Shown here piece after piece: positions 27,168 to 36,602 of a stretch of DNA of 64,000 bases. Origin of the DNA: JAJDAT01 sp964570665 (GTDB lineage: Bacteria > Nitrospinota > Nitrospinia > Nitrospinales > JAJDAT01); assembly GCA_964570665.1 (NCBI GenBank), contig CAZMZH010000017.1, forward strand, positions 1 to 64,000. Reading direction: 5' to 3'. The notes beneath the pieces were generated by a model. The model searched no databases. It had not been told where the DNA came from and saw nothing but the letters and a program-made list of their open reading frames with translations. How positions within the stretch are numbered: the first letter of the stretch is position 1; every line of letters starts with the position of its first letter. A program made the position numbers and the translations under genes.

Positions 27168-28409
27168 ATGAATTTGTTTAAATCGTTTTTAGCCATAGTT
27201 TTGGCTTTGGGAGTTTCTTTTTTATTCGGTTGCGAAAAGGAGTTAAAAGAACATCCGCTTCCCGAATCTGTCAAACGTCGTTTGGAAATGGCCAACGATC
27301 CTGAGGTTCAAAAGAAAAAAGTAACGGGAACCATCCAACTACCTGCCGATATTTCTGGAAAAGTACCGCCAAATGCCCCCTTGTTTATTTTTGCTCGCCC
27401 TGTTGGGGTTCAAGGCGGACCTCCTTTAGCGGTTAAACGATTAGGAGTGGTCAATTTCCCATTTGAATTTAATATTGGCCAAATGGATACCATGCTCCAA
27501 GGAGCGGATTTTTCAGGCAACGTTACTATTTCCGCAAGATTAGATGGCGATGGCGTGGCAGGAGCTGGTCCTGGAGACGTTGAAGGTAAAGTAGACGCCA
27601 CGGTAGGCGATACCGGTGTCGAAATTATTTTGAACCAATTGGTTAGCGGCGAAGAGAAACCCGCCCAGATGACCCAAGCGGCCTCGGGTGGAAACAAAGC
27701 CATTTCTGGACAAATTATTTTAAGCTCTAAAGTAAAAGATCCTATTCCAGAAGATGGGGCGCTTTTTGTTTTTGTCCGACCCGAAGGAGTTGTTGGCGGT
27801 CCACCGTTAGCGGTAAAACGAATGGCATTTTCAGGATTCCCACAGAGTTTTTCTATCAGCGAAAAAGACGCCATGCGATCCACCGCTCGATTTGAAGGAA
27901 ACTTAACCTTAGCCGCTCGGTTGGATCAAGATGGCGACGCGCGTTCCGCTCCCGGAGATATAGAAGGTTCTTTGGTTGTTCAAGGCGGATCCAGTGGAAT
28001 CGAATTGGTTTTGGATAAAGTGATCGGAGCGCCAGTTCAAGATAAAGGCGGTTCTATGGAACCTGTAGAGCCTAAATCGATTACGGGAATGATTGAATTA
28101 GATTCAAAAATTGCCAAAGAAATTCCAGTTAAAGATTTACGGTTATTTATTATTTTACGTCCCAAGGGACAGACGAGTGGTCCTCCAATGGCCGTTCAGT
28201 TATTTGGCGAAGTAAAATTCCCGTTGTCTTTTGAGATTGGTCAAAAAGATGCCATGATGCCTGGCACTACTGTAGAAGGTCCGGTTGAAGTGATCGTTCG
28301 AGTTGATCGGGACGGCAACGCCAAATCGTCGCCTGGCGATTTAGAAGGTCAGGCACAAGCCGTGGTCGGCGATAAAGATATTAAGATCGTATTGAACAAG
28401 AAAGTTTAA
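27168..28409 (+). CDS. Lipoprotein with three CcmI/CycH C-terminal-type repeats
   Basis: The ATG at 27168 has GGAG 6 nt upstream; the ATG at 27156 does not. The 413-residue product has a lipoprotein signal ending in LFGC (Cys22). It then has three tandem repeats of ~105 residues (about 52-161, 179-286 and 304-413). Each carries PLFIFARPVGVQGGPPLAV-like, FxIGQxDxMxxG and a GDxxxGPGDVEG-like segment. This pattern matches the periplasmic C-terminal domain of the cytochrome c biogenesis factor CcmI/CycH, known there to bind apocytochrome. Here it is detached from the TPR part and triplicated. It could bind unfolded periplasmic proteins, but the role is inferred. Its own promoter and terminator make it a single-gene unit. 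Confidence 0.75.
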   Translation: MNLFKSFLAIVLALGVSFLFGCEKELKEHPLPESVKRRLEMANDPEVQKKKVTGTIQLPADISGKVPPNAPLFIFARPVGVQGGPPLAVKRLGVVNFPFEFNIGQMDTMLQGADFSGNVTISARLDGDGVAGAGPGDVEGKVDATVGDTGVEIILNQLVSGEEKPAQMTQAASGGNKAISGQIILSSKVKDPIPEDGALFVFVRPEGVVGGPPLAVKRMAFSGFPQSFSISEKDAMRSTARFEGNLTLAARLDQDGDARSAPGDIEGSLVVQGGSSGIELVLDKVIGAPVQDKGGSMEPVEPKSITGMIELDSKIAKEIPVKDLRLFIILRPKGQTSGPPMAVQLFGEVKFPLSFEIGQKDAMMPGTTVEGPVEVIVRVDRDGNAKSSPGDLEGQAQAVVGDKDIKIVLNKKV

Positions 28410-28421
28410 TCGAATTCAAAA

Positions 28422-28457
28422 AGCCGGGCATTTTTCGCCCGGCTTTCTCTTTTTTTT
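28422..28457 (+). terminator. Rho-independent terminator
   Basis: AGCCGGGC (28422-28429) pairs with GCCCGGCT (28437-28444) around a short loop, followed by TTCTCTTTTTTTT. It ends the triple-repeat lipoprotein unit. Confidence 0.85.
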
Positions 28458-28551
28458 GCAATTATCTAAATTTTCTTTAGTTATTTTCCTTCCATATAAA
28501 AAGTGTTTTTCCCATCTCACACCTCTGGGTTACAATTATTTCACAACTAAA

Positions 28552-28720
28552 AAAGCGAGATTCTTCGCAATATTGAGGTAAATGCTTCTTTGAAGCATAA
28601 GATTTCTCGACAAGCTCCTAAGGAACTATAAGAAATAACCGGTATAAAAAACGAGATCCCTCGCCGATATTAAAATATCGCCTCTGAATGACGCCCGGCG
28701 GGAACGGGCTTAAACTATGC
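28552..28720 (+). repeat. Hairpin-rich leader/dispersed-repeat-like element
   Basis: This part of the 376-bp gap before the CHAT gene holds ATGCTTC-TTT-GAAGCAT (28582-28598), CGATATT-AA-AATATCG (28665-28680) and a GCCCG/CGGGC stem (about 28693-28709). Two segments (GCGAGATTCTTCGC at 28555-28568, and CGAGATCCCTCGC followed by CTCTGAATGACG) are alike. They resemble intergenic repeats seen scattered in bacterial genomes. It may be a mobile palindromic repeat or a structured 5' leader. Confidence 0.45.
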
Positions 28721-28785
28721 ATATTATTAGTTTAGCGACGATCTTATAAACTAGTTCATTTAACAATGGCCTCGTAGATTAAGTT

Positions 28786-31700
28786 ATGAAACTTTTTCCT
28801 AGAATTGCATTAATGTTTGTAAGTTTGACCCTTGCAGGGACATTAGGATGCGGCGCTCCGCATTCAAAACCTTACGCCGTGGCTTTGAATAAAGAAGCGA
28901 ACCAGGCAGAAACGCTGGCGGCCTCTGGCAATTATCGAAAAGACGCTGATGCCTACGAAACCGCTCTCGAAAATTATAAGAAAGAAAAAAACGACGCTGG
29001 GATTTTATATTCTCTTGGACAAATGGGGATCATGCAAAAGCGTGCTGGAGATTACCAAACGGCTCTTAATACTTTTGCCGAAGCGAAGACCATTGGGAAA
29101 AAAGTGAATGGCGACGCGGCAGAGATCGAGGCGCATATCGGCGATGTTTATATGTTTTTGGGCGATTTCAACAAAGCGCGTTCTCAATACAACCAAGCAT
29201 TACAAACTCACAGTAATTTTGTTTTTCCTACCTCTTATGCAGGTCCGCCAGGTAAAGAAGAGCTATCCGAATTGATTCGGAAAGCTAACGCCATTGTGCG
29301 TTCGCGAGTTAACCTGGGAGCGTTAGGTCTTTTTGAAGGTAAATTGGGAGTCGCCGAAGCGGAACTCAAAAAAGCGGAAAAATTAACCAGGGATATTTTA
29401 TACGTTGCCGATCATCCGATTTACGGAATGATTTATAAAGCGGATACCGACGTCTTTGAAGGAACGGGATTTGCCAAAACATTTTTAGGCGCCGTGTATA
29501 AAGAAAAAGGCCAGACACAAAAAGCTCAGGAATATTTACGCGACGGTATGACCGCGTTTGAAAAGGGTAACTCGGCTTTTGGAAAATCCGTTAACCGAGC
29601 TCTTTCTTTTCAGTTTGATTGGTTATCGGACTCCCAAACTGCTGAACAAAAAGTGGCCGCTGGCGACTATCCTGCCGCTGTCGCAGAATATCAAAAATTG
29701 ATTGGGCGTTATAAAGAGAAGGGCGATTTCCGTCGGCAATTGATGTCCATTGAAAGAGCAAGTTGGTTGTTGCGGGAGATGGGTCAATATAGCGACGCTC
29801 TAGAATTATTGGCACAAGGGACCGAGTTAGGTCGACAAAAGAACGGCGACGCGGCGGAAATTGACGCCAATATTGGCGACGTTTATCTCTTTGCCGGCGA
29901 CCGGCAGCGGGCTTTGGAATATTTTGAAAAAGCTTTGTCTCCCCACGATGGGTTTTCCATGCCTACTAGCAAAGCCGTGGAAGTACCTAAAGAAGGTCAA
30001 ATGTACAATTGGATGCGAATTTCCAAAGCTATTATTCATGCGCAAGTGAATCGTGGTACCGTTTATTATTTCAACGGAAAATTTGATAAAGCCTTGCAAG
30101 CTTTGGACGAAGCCAAACAAATGGTGGATGCCGTCATGGAAACCGCCAATCATCCCATTCGCGGCGTGTTTTATAGGGCGGATTCTGATTTGTACGAAGG
30201 CATTGGATTTTATCGGGCCATACGCGGAGCGGTTTTTGGAGGACTCAATCGATTTAACGAATCTTCCAAAGAGTTCGATTTAGCCTTGAATATGTTTGTT
30301 CAAGCTGGGCGACCCTATGGGGCGTTTATTGCGCGGGCGTTGCGGATACAAACGGAAACGTTGCAACCCAATAAAAAGTTCTCTCAATCCGACATTACAA
30401 GATACGAAGGTTTTTTGGTCGAAGCTGAAATGTTTGGCGCTTTGGATTTGGTGTGGCGCGTTGGTTATAGAGCTGGCTCGATGTTAGCCAAAAAGAAAAA
30501 TTACTCAAAGGCAAAAACATTTTTGGTTAAAGCCATTGACGCGATTGAAAAAACGCGAGCAAACCTTCGCGAGGATACGATCAAACAATTGTTCTCTGGA
30601 TCGGTTCAAGACGTTTATGGAGTCATCGTTGGTTTGCTATTCGATATGGGCGATTTTTCGGGAGGTTTTGATTATTTAGAGAGAGGTAAAGCTAGAGCTT
30701 TTTTAGATATGTTGGCGGGTCGATCGTTGAAACCAAAAGTGGCGGCGAACCCTCAGATTATTCGGCAAATTGCGGGCTTGGATATCAAAATCGAAAAAGC
30801 GGCGCGTAGTTTAAAAGCGTCAAAAGGCGCCCAGAGGGGTGGGGCATATATACAGTTTAAGAGTTTGTTGAAAGAGAAAAGTCGCGCCCTCGAAAGAATT
30901 AAAGATCAAAGCTTGAGTTATGCCACTTCGATGTCGGTGGCTACCGCTTCTGCCAGAAAAATTCAAAGTTCGTTGCCGGCAGATGCGCTGTTGATCTCTT
31001 ATTTTCTAGAGGATTCGCGTGCCATGATTTGGACGGTTAGCCGTAATGGAATTCAAGCGACTCTTGCTAAAAATGAAGGGAAAAGAATCGCTCAATGGGC
31101 GGGCGATTATCGCGAAGCATTGGCTTCGGGGCAAATGGAGTTGGCTAAATCGCTGGGAAGTAAACTATACGCCAGTTTGATTGAACCGGTAAGCAGCCGT
31201 TTGAAATCGGCGAAGAAACTAATTGTGGTTCCTTCCGGCGCTTTGAATTACCTACCGTTTGCCGGTTTGCTGTCAAGCGATGGCAAATATTTAATCGAAA
31301 ATCAAACAGTATCGGTGCTTCCCAATGCATCAAGTTTGTTTTATGTTGAAGGAAAGATCTCTGCGGATAAAGGAAAGATTTTGGCTTTTGGCGATCCTGA
31401 TAGAGGCGGACAAGAGGCGCGATTGAAGTTTGCAAATAAAGAAGTACAAGTTGCAAGTAAATCGTTTCCTAAAAAAATTACTTTAACCGGCGAGAATGCT
31501 AAGGAATCGGTTTTAAAAAACCTATCCAAAATAGACGCGGAAGTATTACACTTTGCAGTGCATGGCCGTTTTGATAAACGCGATCCGTTAAAGTCGGCAT
31601 TGTTGTTGGCTAAAGATCCCAATGAAGACGGCGATTTGGAAACTTACGAGATTTATGGATTGAATTTAAATTCAAATTTAGTAGTTTTAAGCGCATGCGA

Positions 31701-31965
31701 ATCTGGGATTGGCAAACTCGCGCGCGGCGACGAGGTGCAGAGCTTGAACCGCGCTTTTATTTATGCGGGAGCTGGCGGAGTTATAGCCAGTTTGTGGAAG
31801 GTTTCCGACGAATCCACATTCCGACTTATGACTTATTTTTACGAAGAATTGCCGAAACGTGGACCGGCTGAGGCTTTGCGTTTCGCTCAAATAAAGTTAA
31901 TGAAAAAATTTCCTTCTCCCTACCATTGGGCGGCTTTTTATTTAACCGGTAGATTGGATTCATAG
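28786..31965 (+). CDS. TPR-CHAT lipoprotein (caspase-like peptidase)
   Basis: The 1059-residue protein begins with a lipoprotein signal (SLTLAGTLGCG, Cys at about 22). Many TPR-like repeats follow to about residue 620, in two similar halves: NGDAAEIEAHIGDVY near residue 107 and NGDAAEIDANIGDVYLFAGD near residue 350, both followed by similar downstream segments. The C-terminal CHAT domain is a clan CD cysteine peptidase with His926 (FAVHGRF) and Cys971 (LSACESG). The rest of the family fold is also visible (ARGDEVQSLNRAFIYAGAGG). CHAT-TPR proteins are proteases in some defence and signalling systems. Its 3-bp spacing to the CHASE2 cyclase gene indicates an operon. Confidence 0.9.
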   Translation: MKLFPRIALMFVSLTLAGTLGCGAPHSKPYAVALNKEANQAETLAASGNYRKDADAYETALENYKKEKNDAGILYSLGQMGIMQKRAGDYQTALNTFAEAKTIGKKVNGDAAEIEAHIGDVYMFLGDFNKARSQYNQALQTHSNFVFPTSYAGPPGKEELSELIRKANAIVRSRVNLGALGLFEGKLGVAEAELKKAEKLTRDILYVADHPIYGMIYKADTDVFEGTGFAKTFLGAVYKEKGQTQKAQEYLRDGMTAFEKGNSAFGKSVNRALSFQFDWLSDSQTAEQKVAAGDYPAAVAEYQKLIGRYKEKGDFRRQLMSIERASWLLREMGQYSDALELLAQGTELGRQKNGDAAEIDANIGDVYLFAGDRQRALEYFEKALSPHDGFSMPTSKAVEVPKEGQMYNWMRISKAIIHAQVNRGTVYYFNGKFDKALQALDEAKQMVDAVMETANHPIRGVFYRADSDLYEGIGFYRAIRGAVFGGLNRFNESSKEFDLALNMFVQAGRPYGAFIARALRIQTETLQPNKKFSQSDITRYEGFLVEAEMFGALDLVWRVGYRAGSMLAKKKNYSKAKTFLVKAIDAIEKTRANLREDTIKQLFSGSVQDVYGVIVGLLFDMGDFSGGFDYLERGKARAFLDMLAGRSLKPKVAANPQIIRQIAGLDIKIEKAARSLKASKGAQRGGAYIQFKSLLKEKSRALERIKDQSLSYATSMSVATASARKIQSSLPADALLISYFLEDSRAMIWTVSRNGIQATLAKNEGKRIAQWAGDYREALASGQMELAKSLGSKLYASLIEPVSSRLKSAKKLIVVPSGALNYLPFAGLLSSDGKYLIENQTVSVLPNASSLFYVEGKISADKGKILAFGDPDRGGQEARLKFANKEVQVASKSFPKKITLTGENAKESVLKNLSKIDAEVLHFAVHGRFDKRDPLKSALLLAKDPNEDGDLETYEIYGLNLNSNLVVLSACESGIGKLARGDEVQSLNRAFIYAGAGGVIASLWKVSDESTFRLMTYFYEELPKRGPAEALRFAQIKLMKKFPSPYHWAAFYLTGRLDS

Positions 31966-31968
31966 CGC

Positions 31969-34029
31969 TTGGAATCGAATAATAAAAGCGCAAGATGGCT
32001 GGTTTCTGCGGTTGTCGCAATTTTGGCGTGTGGACTGTCGGTACTATTTTCTGAATGGTCGCCAGTGGCCACGTTTGAAAAAAAAACGATCGACTGGAGA
32101 CTTCGTTTCCGCGTTCCTAATTTCGAGATGGGTAAAGAAATCGCTGTCGTTTTGATCGACGATGCGGTTTTGAAGGATTATCCCTATCGAAGTCCGGTGC
32201 CCCGCGACTTACTTGCAAGATTAATAGATGTTCTCTCCGAAGCGGGAGCCAAACGGATTGGATTAGATGTTTTTCTGAAAGATTTAACTTGGGAAGACGA
32301 AGACGAAGCGCTTGCGGAATCGCTCAAAGCCAGCGGCCAAGTGACGCTTGTTTCCACTTTTCGTAAAAGCGATGGCAAACTAATTTGGGATTTACCGCAT
32401 CCAAAGTTTTTGGATTTTGTGGATTCTACAGGTATTGCGGATCTACCAATTGACCCAATTGATCAAATTGTGCGCGAAGCTACGGCGATAAAAAATATTT
32501 CCGATGTTACTGTTCCAACTTTGGCTGGAACGATGTTTTTAACTGAAAAGATGCCGGAAGTGGGGAAACCCGAAACTCCAAAAGTTTCACAAGTAGATCT
32601 ACCAACTTTTGCTCGGCAAGGGAAATCATTTATCGTCGATTTCTTGGGGCCGCCTTCATCCGTTGAACAAGAGGAATATGCGGTTAAAACATATCCTGCG
32701 TCGGGTGTCGCTACGGGATTTTTACCAAAAGAATGGTTTGAAGGGAAATACGTTCTCATTGGCGCGGGTTTTTCAGATAATACCGACACTTTTCGCACTC
32801 CCTACTATAGCGGCAAATACGAATACCCATTAACGCCTGGAGTCGAAATTCATGCCAACGTTTTAGCTACATTATTGAAAGGAGAAAGCTTAAAACTTCC
32901 TTCGGAATATGAAAGATTGAGCGCCATATTTCTAATGGCTTTGGCCTCGGTGATCATTTCTTTTTGTTTTCCACCAGTTATGGCTGCTTTTTTTGAGGTC
33001 GTATTTTTTACAGGATTTGTTTTTACAACGTTTGCCATTTTTGAAAAGATAAATATACTTTTGCCAATGATACCCGTTAGTTTGGCAATGAGCTTTGCTT
33101 TTGTAGGCACGATAATTTACCGATTAACGTGGGAAGGCCGTCAAAAACGCTGGATAAAAAACGCTTTTCAAATGTATTTATCTCCCGAATTTGTAACCTC
33201 ATTGGCAAAAAATCCCGAACAACTCAATTTAGGAGGCGAAGAAAGAGAACTCACTATAATGTTCACCGACCTCCAGGGTTTTACCGCTATTTCAGAATCT
33301 GTGAAGCCCAAGGAGTTGGTTGACCTATTGAGCGGTTATTTCAACGGAATGACGGAGATTTTATTCAAGTATGGAGGTACCCTCGATAAATATGTAGGGG
33401 ACGCGATAATGGCATTTTGGAACGCTCCGGCAAATCAGCCAGATCATGCCGCGAGAGCGGCGTTGGCGGCGTTGGATATGATTGAGTTTACGGAACAGGT
33501 GAGTCGATCATTTCAGGATCGAGGCAAGCCCGAAATCCGAACGCGTATCGGCATCAATACGGGCAAAGCGATTGTTGGTAATGTGGGATCTGATAAGCGA
33601 TTTAATTATACCGTTATGGGCGACGTAGTTAATGTGGCCGCTCGATTGGAAAGCGTTAATAAACAATACGGGACTTTATTAACGATTAGCGAATCAACTT
33701 ATGAATTGGTTCGCGATAAAGTCCGCGCTCGGAAGTTGGATGTTGTTCGGGTAAAAGGCAAAGCACAACCTGTTGCGATTTATGAATTGATTGGGAAAAA
33801 AGGAAAACGGTTGGACGAAAAAAAAGAACAAGTTATTAAGACTTATGAAGAAGGATTGGACGCTTATAACCGTCGACATTGGGAAACTGCCATTCATCAT
33901 TTCATATCAGCTCTCCAAATTGAAAAAAATGACGGTCCTAGTAAAGCTTATTTAGAAAGATGCAGAACATTGCGCGACGACCCTCCGCCCAAAAATTGGG
34001 ATGGAGTTTTTAATTTGTTATCAAAATAA
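31969..34029 (+). CDS. CHASE2-domain adenylate cyclase
   Basis: The start is TTG at 31969, 3 bp after the CHAT stop, since no in-frame ATG precedes the transmembrane segment. The 686-residue protein has an N-terminal membrane span (~8-27), an extracytoplasmic CHASE2 sensor (~35-305), three membrane segments (~317-384) and a class III nucleotidyl cyclase domain (~425-600). Catalytic metals are bound by Asp434 (FTDLQGFT) and Asp478 (DKYVGDAIMAFW). Lys474 and the Asp of YTVMGDVVN are the residues that select ATP, so cAMP is the expected product. A TPR-like tail of ~60 residues follows. The predicted cAMP signal would respond to an envelope stimulus read by CHASE2. Confidence 0.92.
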   Translation: MESNNKSARWLVSAVVAILACGLSVLFSEWSPVATFEKKTIDWRLRFRVPNFEMGKEIAVVLIDDAVLKDYPYRSPVPRDLLARLIDVLSEAGAKRIGLDVFLKDLTWEDEDEALAESLKASGQVTLVSTFRKSDGKLIWDLPHPKFLDFVDSTGIADLPIDPIDQIVREATAIKNISDVTVPTLAGTMFLTEKMPEVGKPETPKVSQVDLPTFARQGKSFIVDFLGPPSSVEQEEYAVKTYPASGVATGFLPKEWFEGKYVLIGAGFSDNTDTFRTPYYSGKYEYPLTPGVEIHANVLATLLKGESLKLPSEYERLSAIFLMALASVIISFCFPPVMAAFFEVVFFTGFVFTTFAIFEKINILLPMIPVSLAMSFAFVGTIIYRLTWEGRQKRWIKNAFQMYLSPEFVTSLAKNPEQLNLGGEERELTIMFTDLQGFTAISESVKPKELVDLLSGYFNGMTEILFKYGGTLDKYVGDAIMAFWNAPANQPDHAARAALAALDMIEFTEQVSRSFQDRGKPEIRTRIGINTGKAIVGNVGSDKRFNYTVMGDVVNVAARLESVNKQYGTLLTISESTYELVRDKVRARKLDVVRVKGKAQPVAIYELIGKKGKRLDEKKEQVIKTYEEGLDAYNRRHWETAIHHFISALQIEKNDGPSKAYLERCRTLRDDPPPKNWDGVFNLLSK

Positions 34030-34068
34030 AGAAAGGTCAGAGGTTGCGATACCAATAACTGTTGGAGC

Positions 34069-35070
34069 ATGATCATGCAAATAAAATTAAAATCTAAGGT
34101 ATCTCTAAAAATTCGAAACTTTAACTTGCGGCAACTAGCCTGTTCTTTATTTAGAGAGGCGGCTTCCGGCCAAAATCAATTTTTAGAGGTCCCTTTTATT
34201 TTGAATGTATTGGTATTTCCTACAATTTTTCTTTTTTCATTAACTGGATTGTGCAGCGCGGGTTCCGGCGTTTTAATTTCTGTTATGGGAAAAGTTGAGG
34301 TTATCTCTGGCGGAAAAACGGCATTGGCAAAATCAGGTAGGACGCTTGCCTCTGGCGATTTGATTAAAAGCCTTGGCGGAACAGCGATATTGGTCTTAGC
34401 ATCTGGGAAAACTCAGACGATTAAAGATTCTCAAGAGTATAGGTTATCCGAGGTATCGGGAGGGAAAATAATTGGGTTGGGAGCGCGTTTAGCGTCTGCT
34501 TTAAGCGAAGCGAAAAAAGAAAGGAAGGGTCCATTTGTTCGCGGGATGGTTCGAGCTGGAAATGGATTTAAAATTCTATATCCTTCAAATTCATCGATAT
34601 TACCGGGCCAATTAAAATTTGATTGGATAGGACGCGAAAATAAGGTTGAAGCTAAAATTGAGGTCAAATCTGTAGATTCCAATTTCAATGATTCTTTCAG
34701 CCCCAACCTGGATTCCGAAACCATTATCTGGCCAGAAACCGGTTCAAAAATAGTTCCAGGTCAGCGATATTACTGGAAGGTATCAGGTATGAATTTGGAA
34801 TCGATGGAAGAAAGCCCTAGTAAGTTGAAATGGTTTCGAATTTTAACTCCTAACGAAGTGGATGAATTGAAAAAAGAACTTCAGCAGATTGCATCGATAA
34901 AAAACATTCAACCAGCAGACAAAAACCTTTTAAAAGCGGCTTTATTTTATTCTTTTCGATTAGACCATAAAGTTTTGGATTTATTGCGGCCCACCCAGAA
35001 ATTAGGACAGTTGGGAGAAAGTGGAAGCGAAATTTTGGTGGCGGTAAAAAAGCGTATGGAAGGTGTTTGA
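34069..35070 (+). CDS. FecR-like domain protein of the CHAT/CHASE2 cluster
   Basis: The 333-residue protein has a hydrophobic segment (FILNVLVFPTIFLFSLTGLC at ~43-62), then an FecR-like domain with SVMGKVEVISGGKTALAKSG, SGDLIKSLGGTAILVLASGK and RLSEVSG. A second beta-rich domain (PGQLKFDWIG, PGQRYYWKVSGMN) resembles a fibronectin-like fold. It follows the cyclase gene by 39 bp. FecR-like proteins bind or sense envelope structures. With a CHASE2 sensor and a lipoprotein peptidase beside it, all three products face the periplasm, suggesting a single envelope complex. Confidence 0.75.
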   Translation: MIMQIKLKSKVSLKIRNFNLRQLACSLFREAASGQNQFLEVPFILNVLVFPTIFLFSLTGLCSAGSGVLISVMGKVEVISGGKTALAKSGRTLASGDLIKSLGGTAILVLASGKTQTIKDSQEYRLSEVSGGKIIGLGARLASALSEAKKERKGPFVRGMVRAGNGFKILYPSNSSILPGQLKFDWIGRENKVEAKIEVKSVDSNFNDSFSPNLDSETIIWPETGSKIVPGQRYYWKVSGMNLESMEESPSKLKWFRILTPNEVDELKKELQQIASIKNIQPADKNLLKAALFYSFRLDHKVLDLLRPTQKLGQLGESGSEILVAVKKRMEGV

Positions 35071-35305
35071 TTTTAAGGTAATATTTTCCTTCTTCCGTTT
35101 GTGAAAATTAGAAATAGAGGAAAGATTTACCCAAAAAAATTGTCTCAAAAGTTTATTGAATATTTGGCCAGTTTTATAATTTGTTATAAAATAAGGGCTT
35201 GAAAGAATTGGATTATTTAGTTCGCGCTTGGCGCCTAGTTTGCTTCATAAAACGATAAATGTAGATTCTTCAAACTTTTTGTCGTTTTTTAATTAGGAGG
35301 CAGCA

Positions 35306-35536
35306 ATGACGAAAAATCCAATTACTAATTTTTGGGACAATTACGATTGTTTACTACAACGAGATTCATTTGGATCGGCAATTGATGTATTGTTGGAAGA
35401 ATTTCGATTGTTGATTGAAGATAATTCCAAGACTGCTCAAGCGATCGATAAGCAAGAATCTTGGGATTCAATCGCGAATTGTGCAAAAGAAGAAAATTAT
35501 TACGATTTAGCCGAAATTTTAGGATTGGCAGTCTAA
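35306..35536 (+). CDS. Small acidic protein of unknown function
   Basis: The 76-residue acidic protein (FWDNYDCLLQRDSFGSAIDV, LLEEFRLLIEDNS, AKEENYYDLAEILGLAV) has a strong Shine-Dalgarno (AGGAGG, 6 nt before ATG). It is helical with no membrane span or metal motif. The 235-bp gap before it suggests its own promoter. Family unknown. Confidence 0.65.
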   Translation: MTKNPITNFWDNYDCLLQRDSFGSAIDVLLEEFRLLIEDNSKTAQAIDKQESWDSIANCAKEENYYDLAEILGLAV

Positions 35537-35591
35537 CTAGGTTTTTAGCGCTTGTTGTTTTGCCATCCGATGGTTTCGACCCAGAGGAATT

Positions 35592-36119
35592 ATGGCAAAA
35601 AAAATAACACTAAAAACTATTTTTGTTGGATTAGTCATTTCGTCAGCGTTTATTTTTTGTTCCGGTTTTCTTACGTGGAATCTTTCAGATCCTGAGGGGG
35701 AAGATACCGCGAGAGGAGAATTATATCTCACTAAAGTAGATCCATTCCAACCTGCGTGCAATCCTTGCGAAGATATTTATTATCTCCGTTCTGGGGAAAA
35801 TCGAAAGAATTTTCGCGAATACCCACTTTATTTTCAATCTGGCCAATACAAAATTGATTTATTTGGTCCCGAAGGAACCGAAATTTCCTTTTTCGGCCAA
35901 GAGAACTTCCAAATCTCTATGGGCTATTTGAAAATAATAAAGCGCGATAGCGAAAGAGCCACCATTTTTTATTTAGATGATTTAAAACCAGATACTTGGG
36001 TTGAAATTCCAGCTAATCCAGGATTGACAGGGGCTTATGCCGTTTATTTTAGTCCTTATCCTAGTTTTCAAGAAAATATAGCTTCTATTTCTTGGGATTT
36101 GGGGAATTCTGACCAATGA
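35592..36119 (+). CDS. Membrane-anchored hypothetical protein
   Basis: A basic start (MAKKITLKT) is followed by one hydrophobic segment (IFVGLVISSAFIFCSGFL). The remaining ~140 residues are probably periplasmic and beta-rich (PLYFQSGQYKIDLFGPEG, SFFGQENFQISMGYLKI). Two cysteines (CNPCEDIYY) are near the start of that domain. Its stop overlaps the next ATG by 4 bp, so it is co-translated with the DUF1499-like protein. Function unknown. Confidence 0.7.
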   Translation: MAKKITLKTIFVGLVISSAFIFCSGFLTWNLSDPEGEDTARGELYLTKVDPFQPACNPCEDIYYLRSGENRKNFREYPLYFQSGQYKIDLFGPEGTEISFFGQENFQISMGYLKIIKRDSERATIFYLDDLKPDTWVEIPANPGLTGAYAVYFSPYPSFQENIASISWDLGNSDQ

Positions 36120-36589
36120 CGCTATTTTTTGGAAAAAATAAGAACTGCGGCTACACTTTTAATTGCTTAATTTTTTTTGGTTTTTTATTGGCATTTATTG
36201 GATGCAGTGGTTCTTTGCCAGCCTCAATTGGAGATTTTGCGCCTTGTCCTGATAGCCCAAATTGCGTTTCCACAAAAAGTTCCAGCCAGGAGCATCGCAT
36301 CAATCCTCTTAATTATTCAGTTTCTAAGGAAGTAGCTAAGCAAGGATTAGTTCAAATTATTAAGAAGATGCCCGGAACGAAGATCAAAATAAACCAAGAA
36401 AATTTTGTCCATTCAGAATTTACTTCTTCTGTATTCCGTTTTGTGGATGACGTCGAGTTTTATTTTGAAGAAGATGGGGTTATTAATTTTAGATCGGCTT
36501 CCCGTTTAGGTCACTCTGATCTTGGCGTTAATCGAAACCGGATGGAAGAAATTAGGAAACTGTTTTCTGCTGTTTCAGGCGTTAAATAA
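36116..36589 (+). CDS. DUF1499-family lipoprotein
   Basis: The 157-residue protein has a signal with lipobox-like FIGC and the DUF1499 N-terminal motif FAPCPDSPNCVSTKSS. A beta-rich body follows (FRFVDDVEFYFEEDGVINFR) and the conserved end (SRLGHSDLGVNRNRMEEIR). Family members occur in many Gram-negatives and plastids; the molecular function is not known. ATGA coupling with the preceding gene suggests that the two act together in the envelope. Confidence 0.85.
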   Translation: MTLFFGKNKNCGYTFNCLIFFGFLLAFIGCSGSLPASIGDFAPCPDSPNCVSTKSSSQEHRINPLNYSVSKEVAKQGLVQIIKKMPGTKIKINQENFVHSEFTSSVFRFVDDVEFYFEEDGVINFRSASRLGHSDLGVNRNRMEEIRKLFSAVSGVK

Positions 36590-36602
36590 GGGTGATAGAT
36601 TA

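Noticed and set aside
27410..27883. A 157-codon minus-strand frame within the triple-repeat lipoprotein gene
   Set aside because: Its repeats follow from the coding repeats on the other strand, and no start signal is present.
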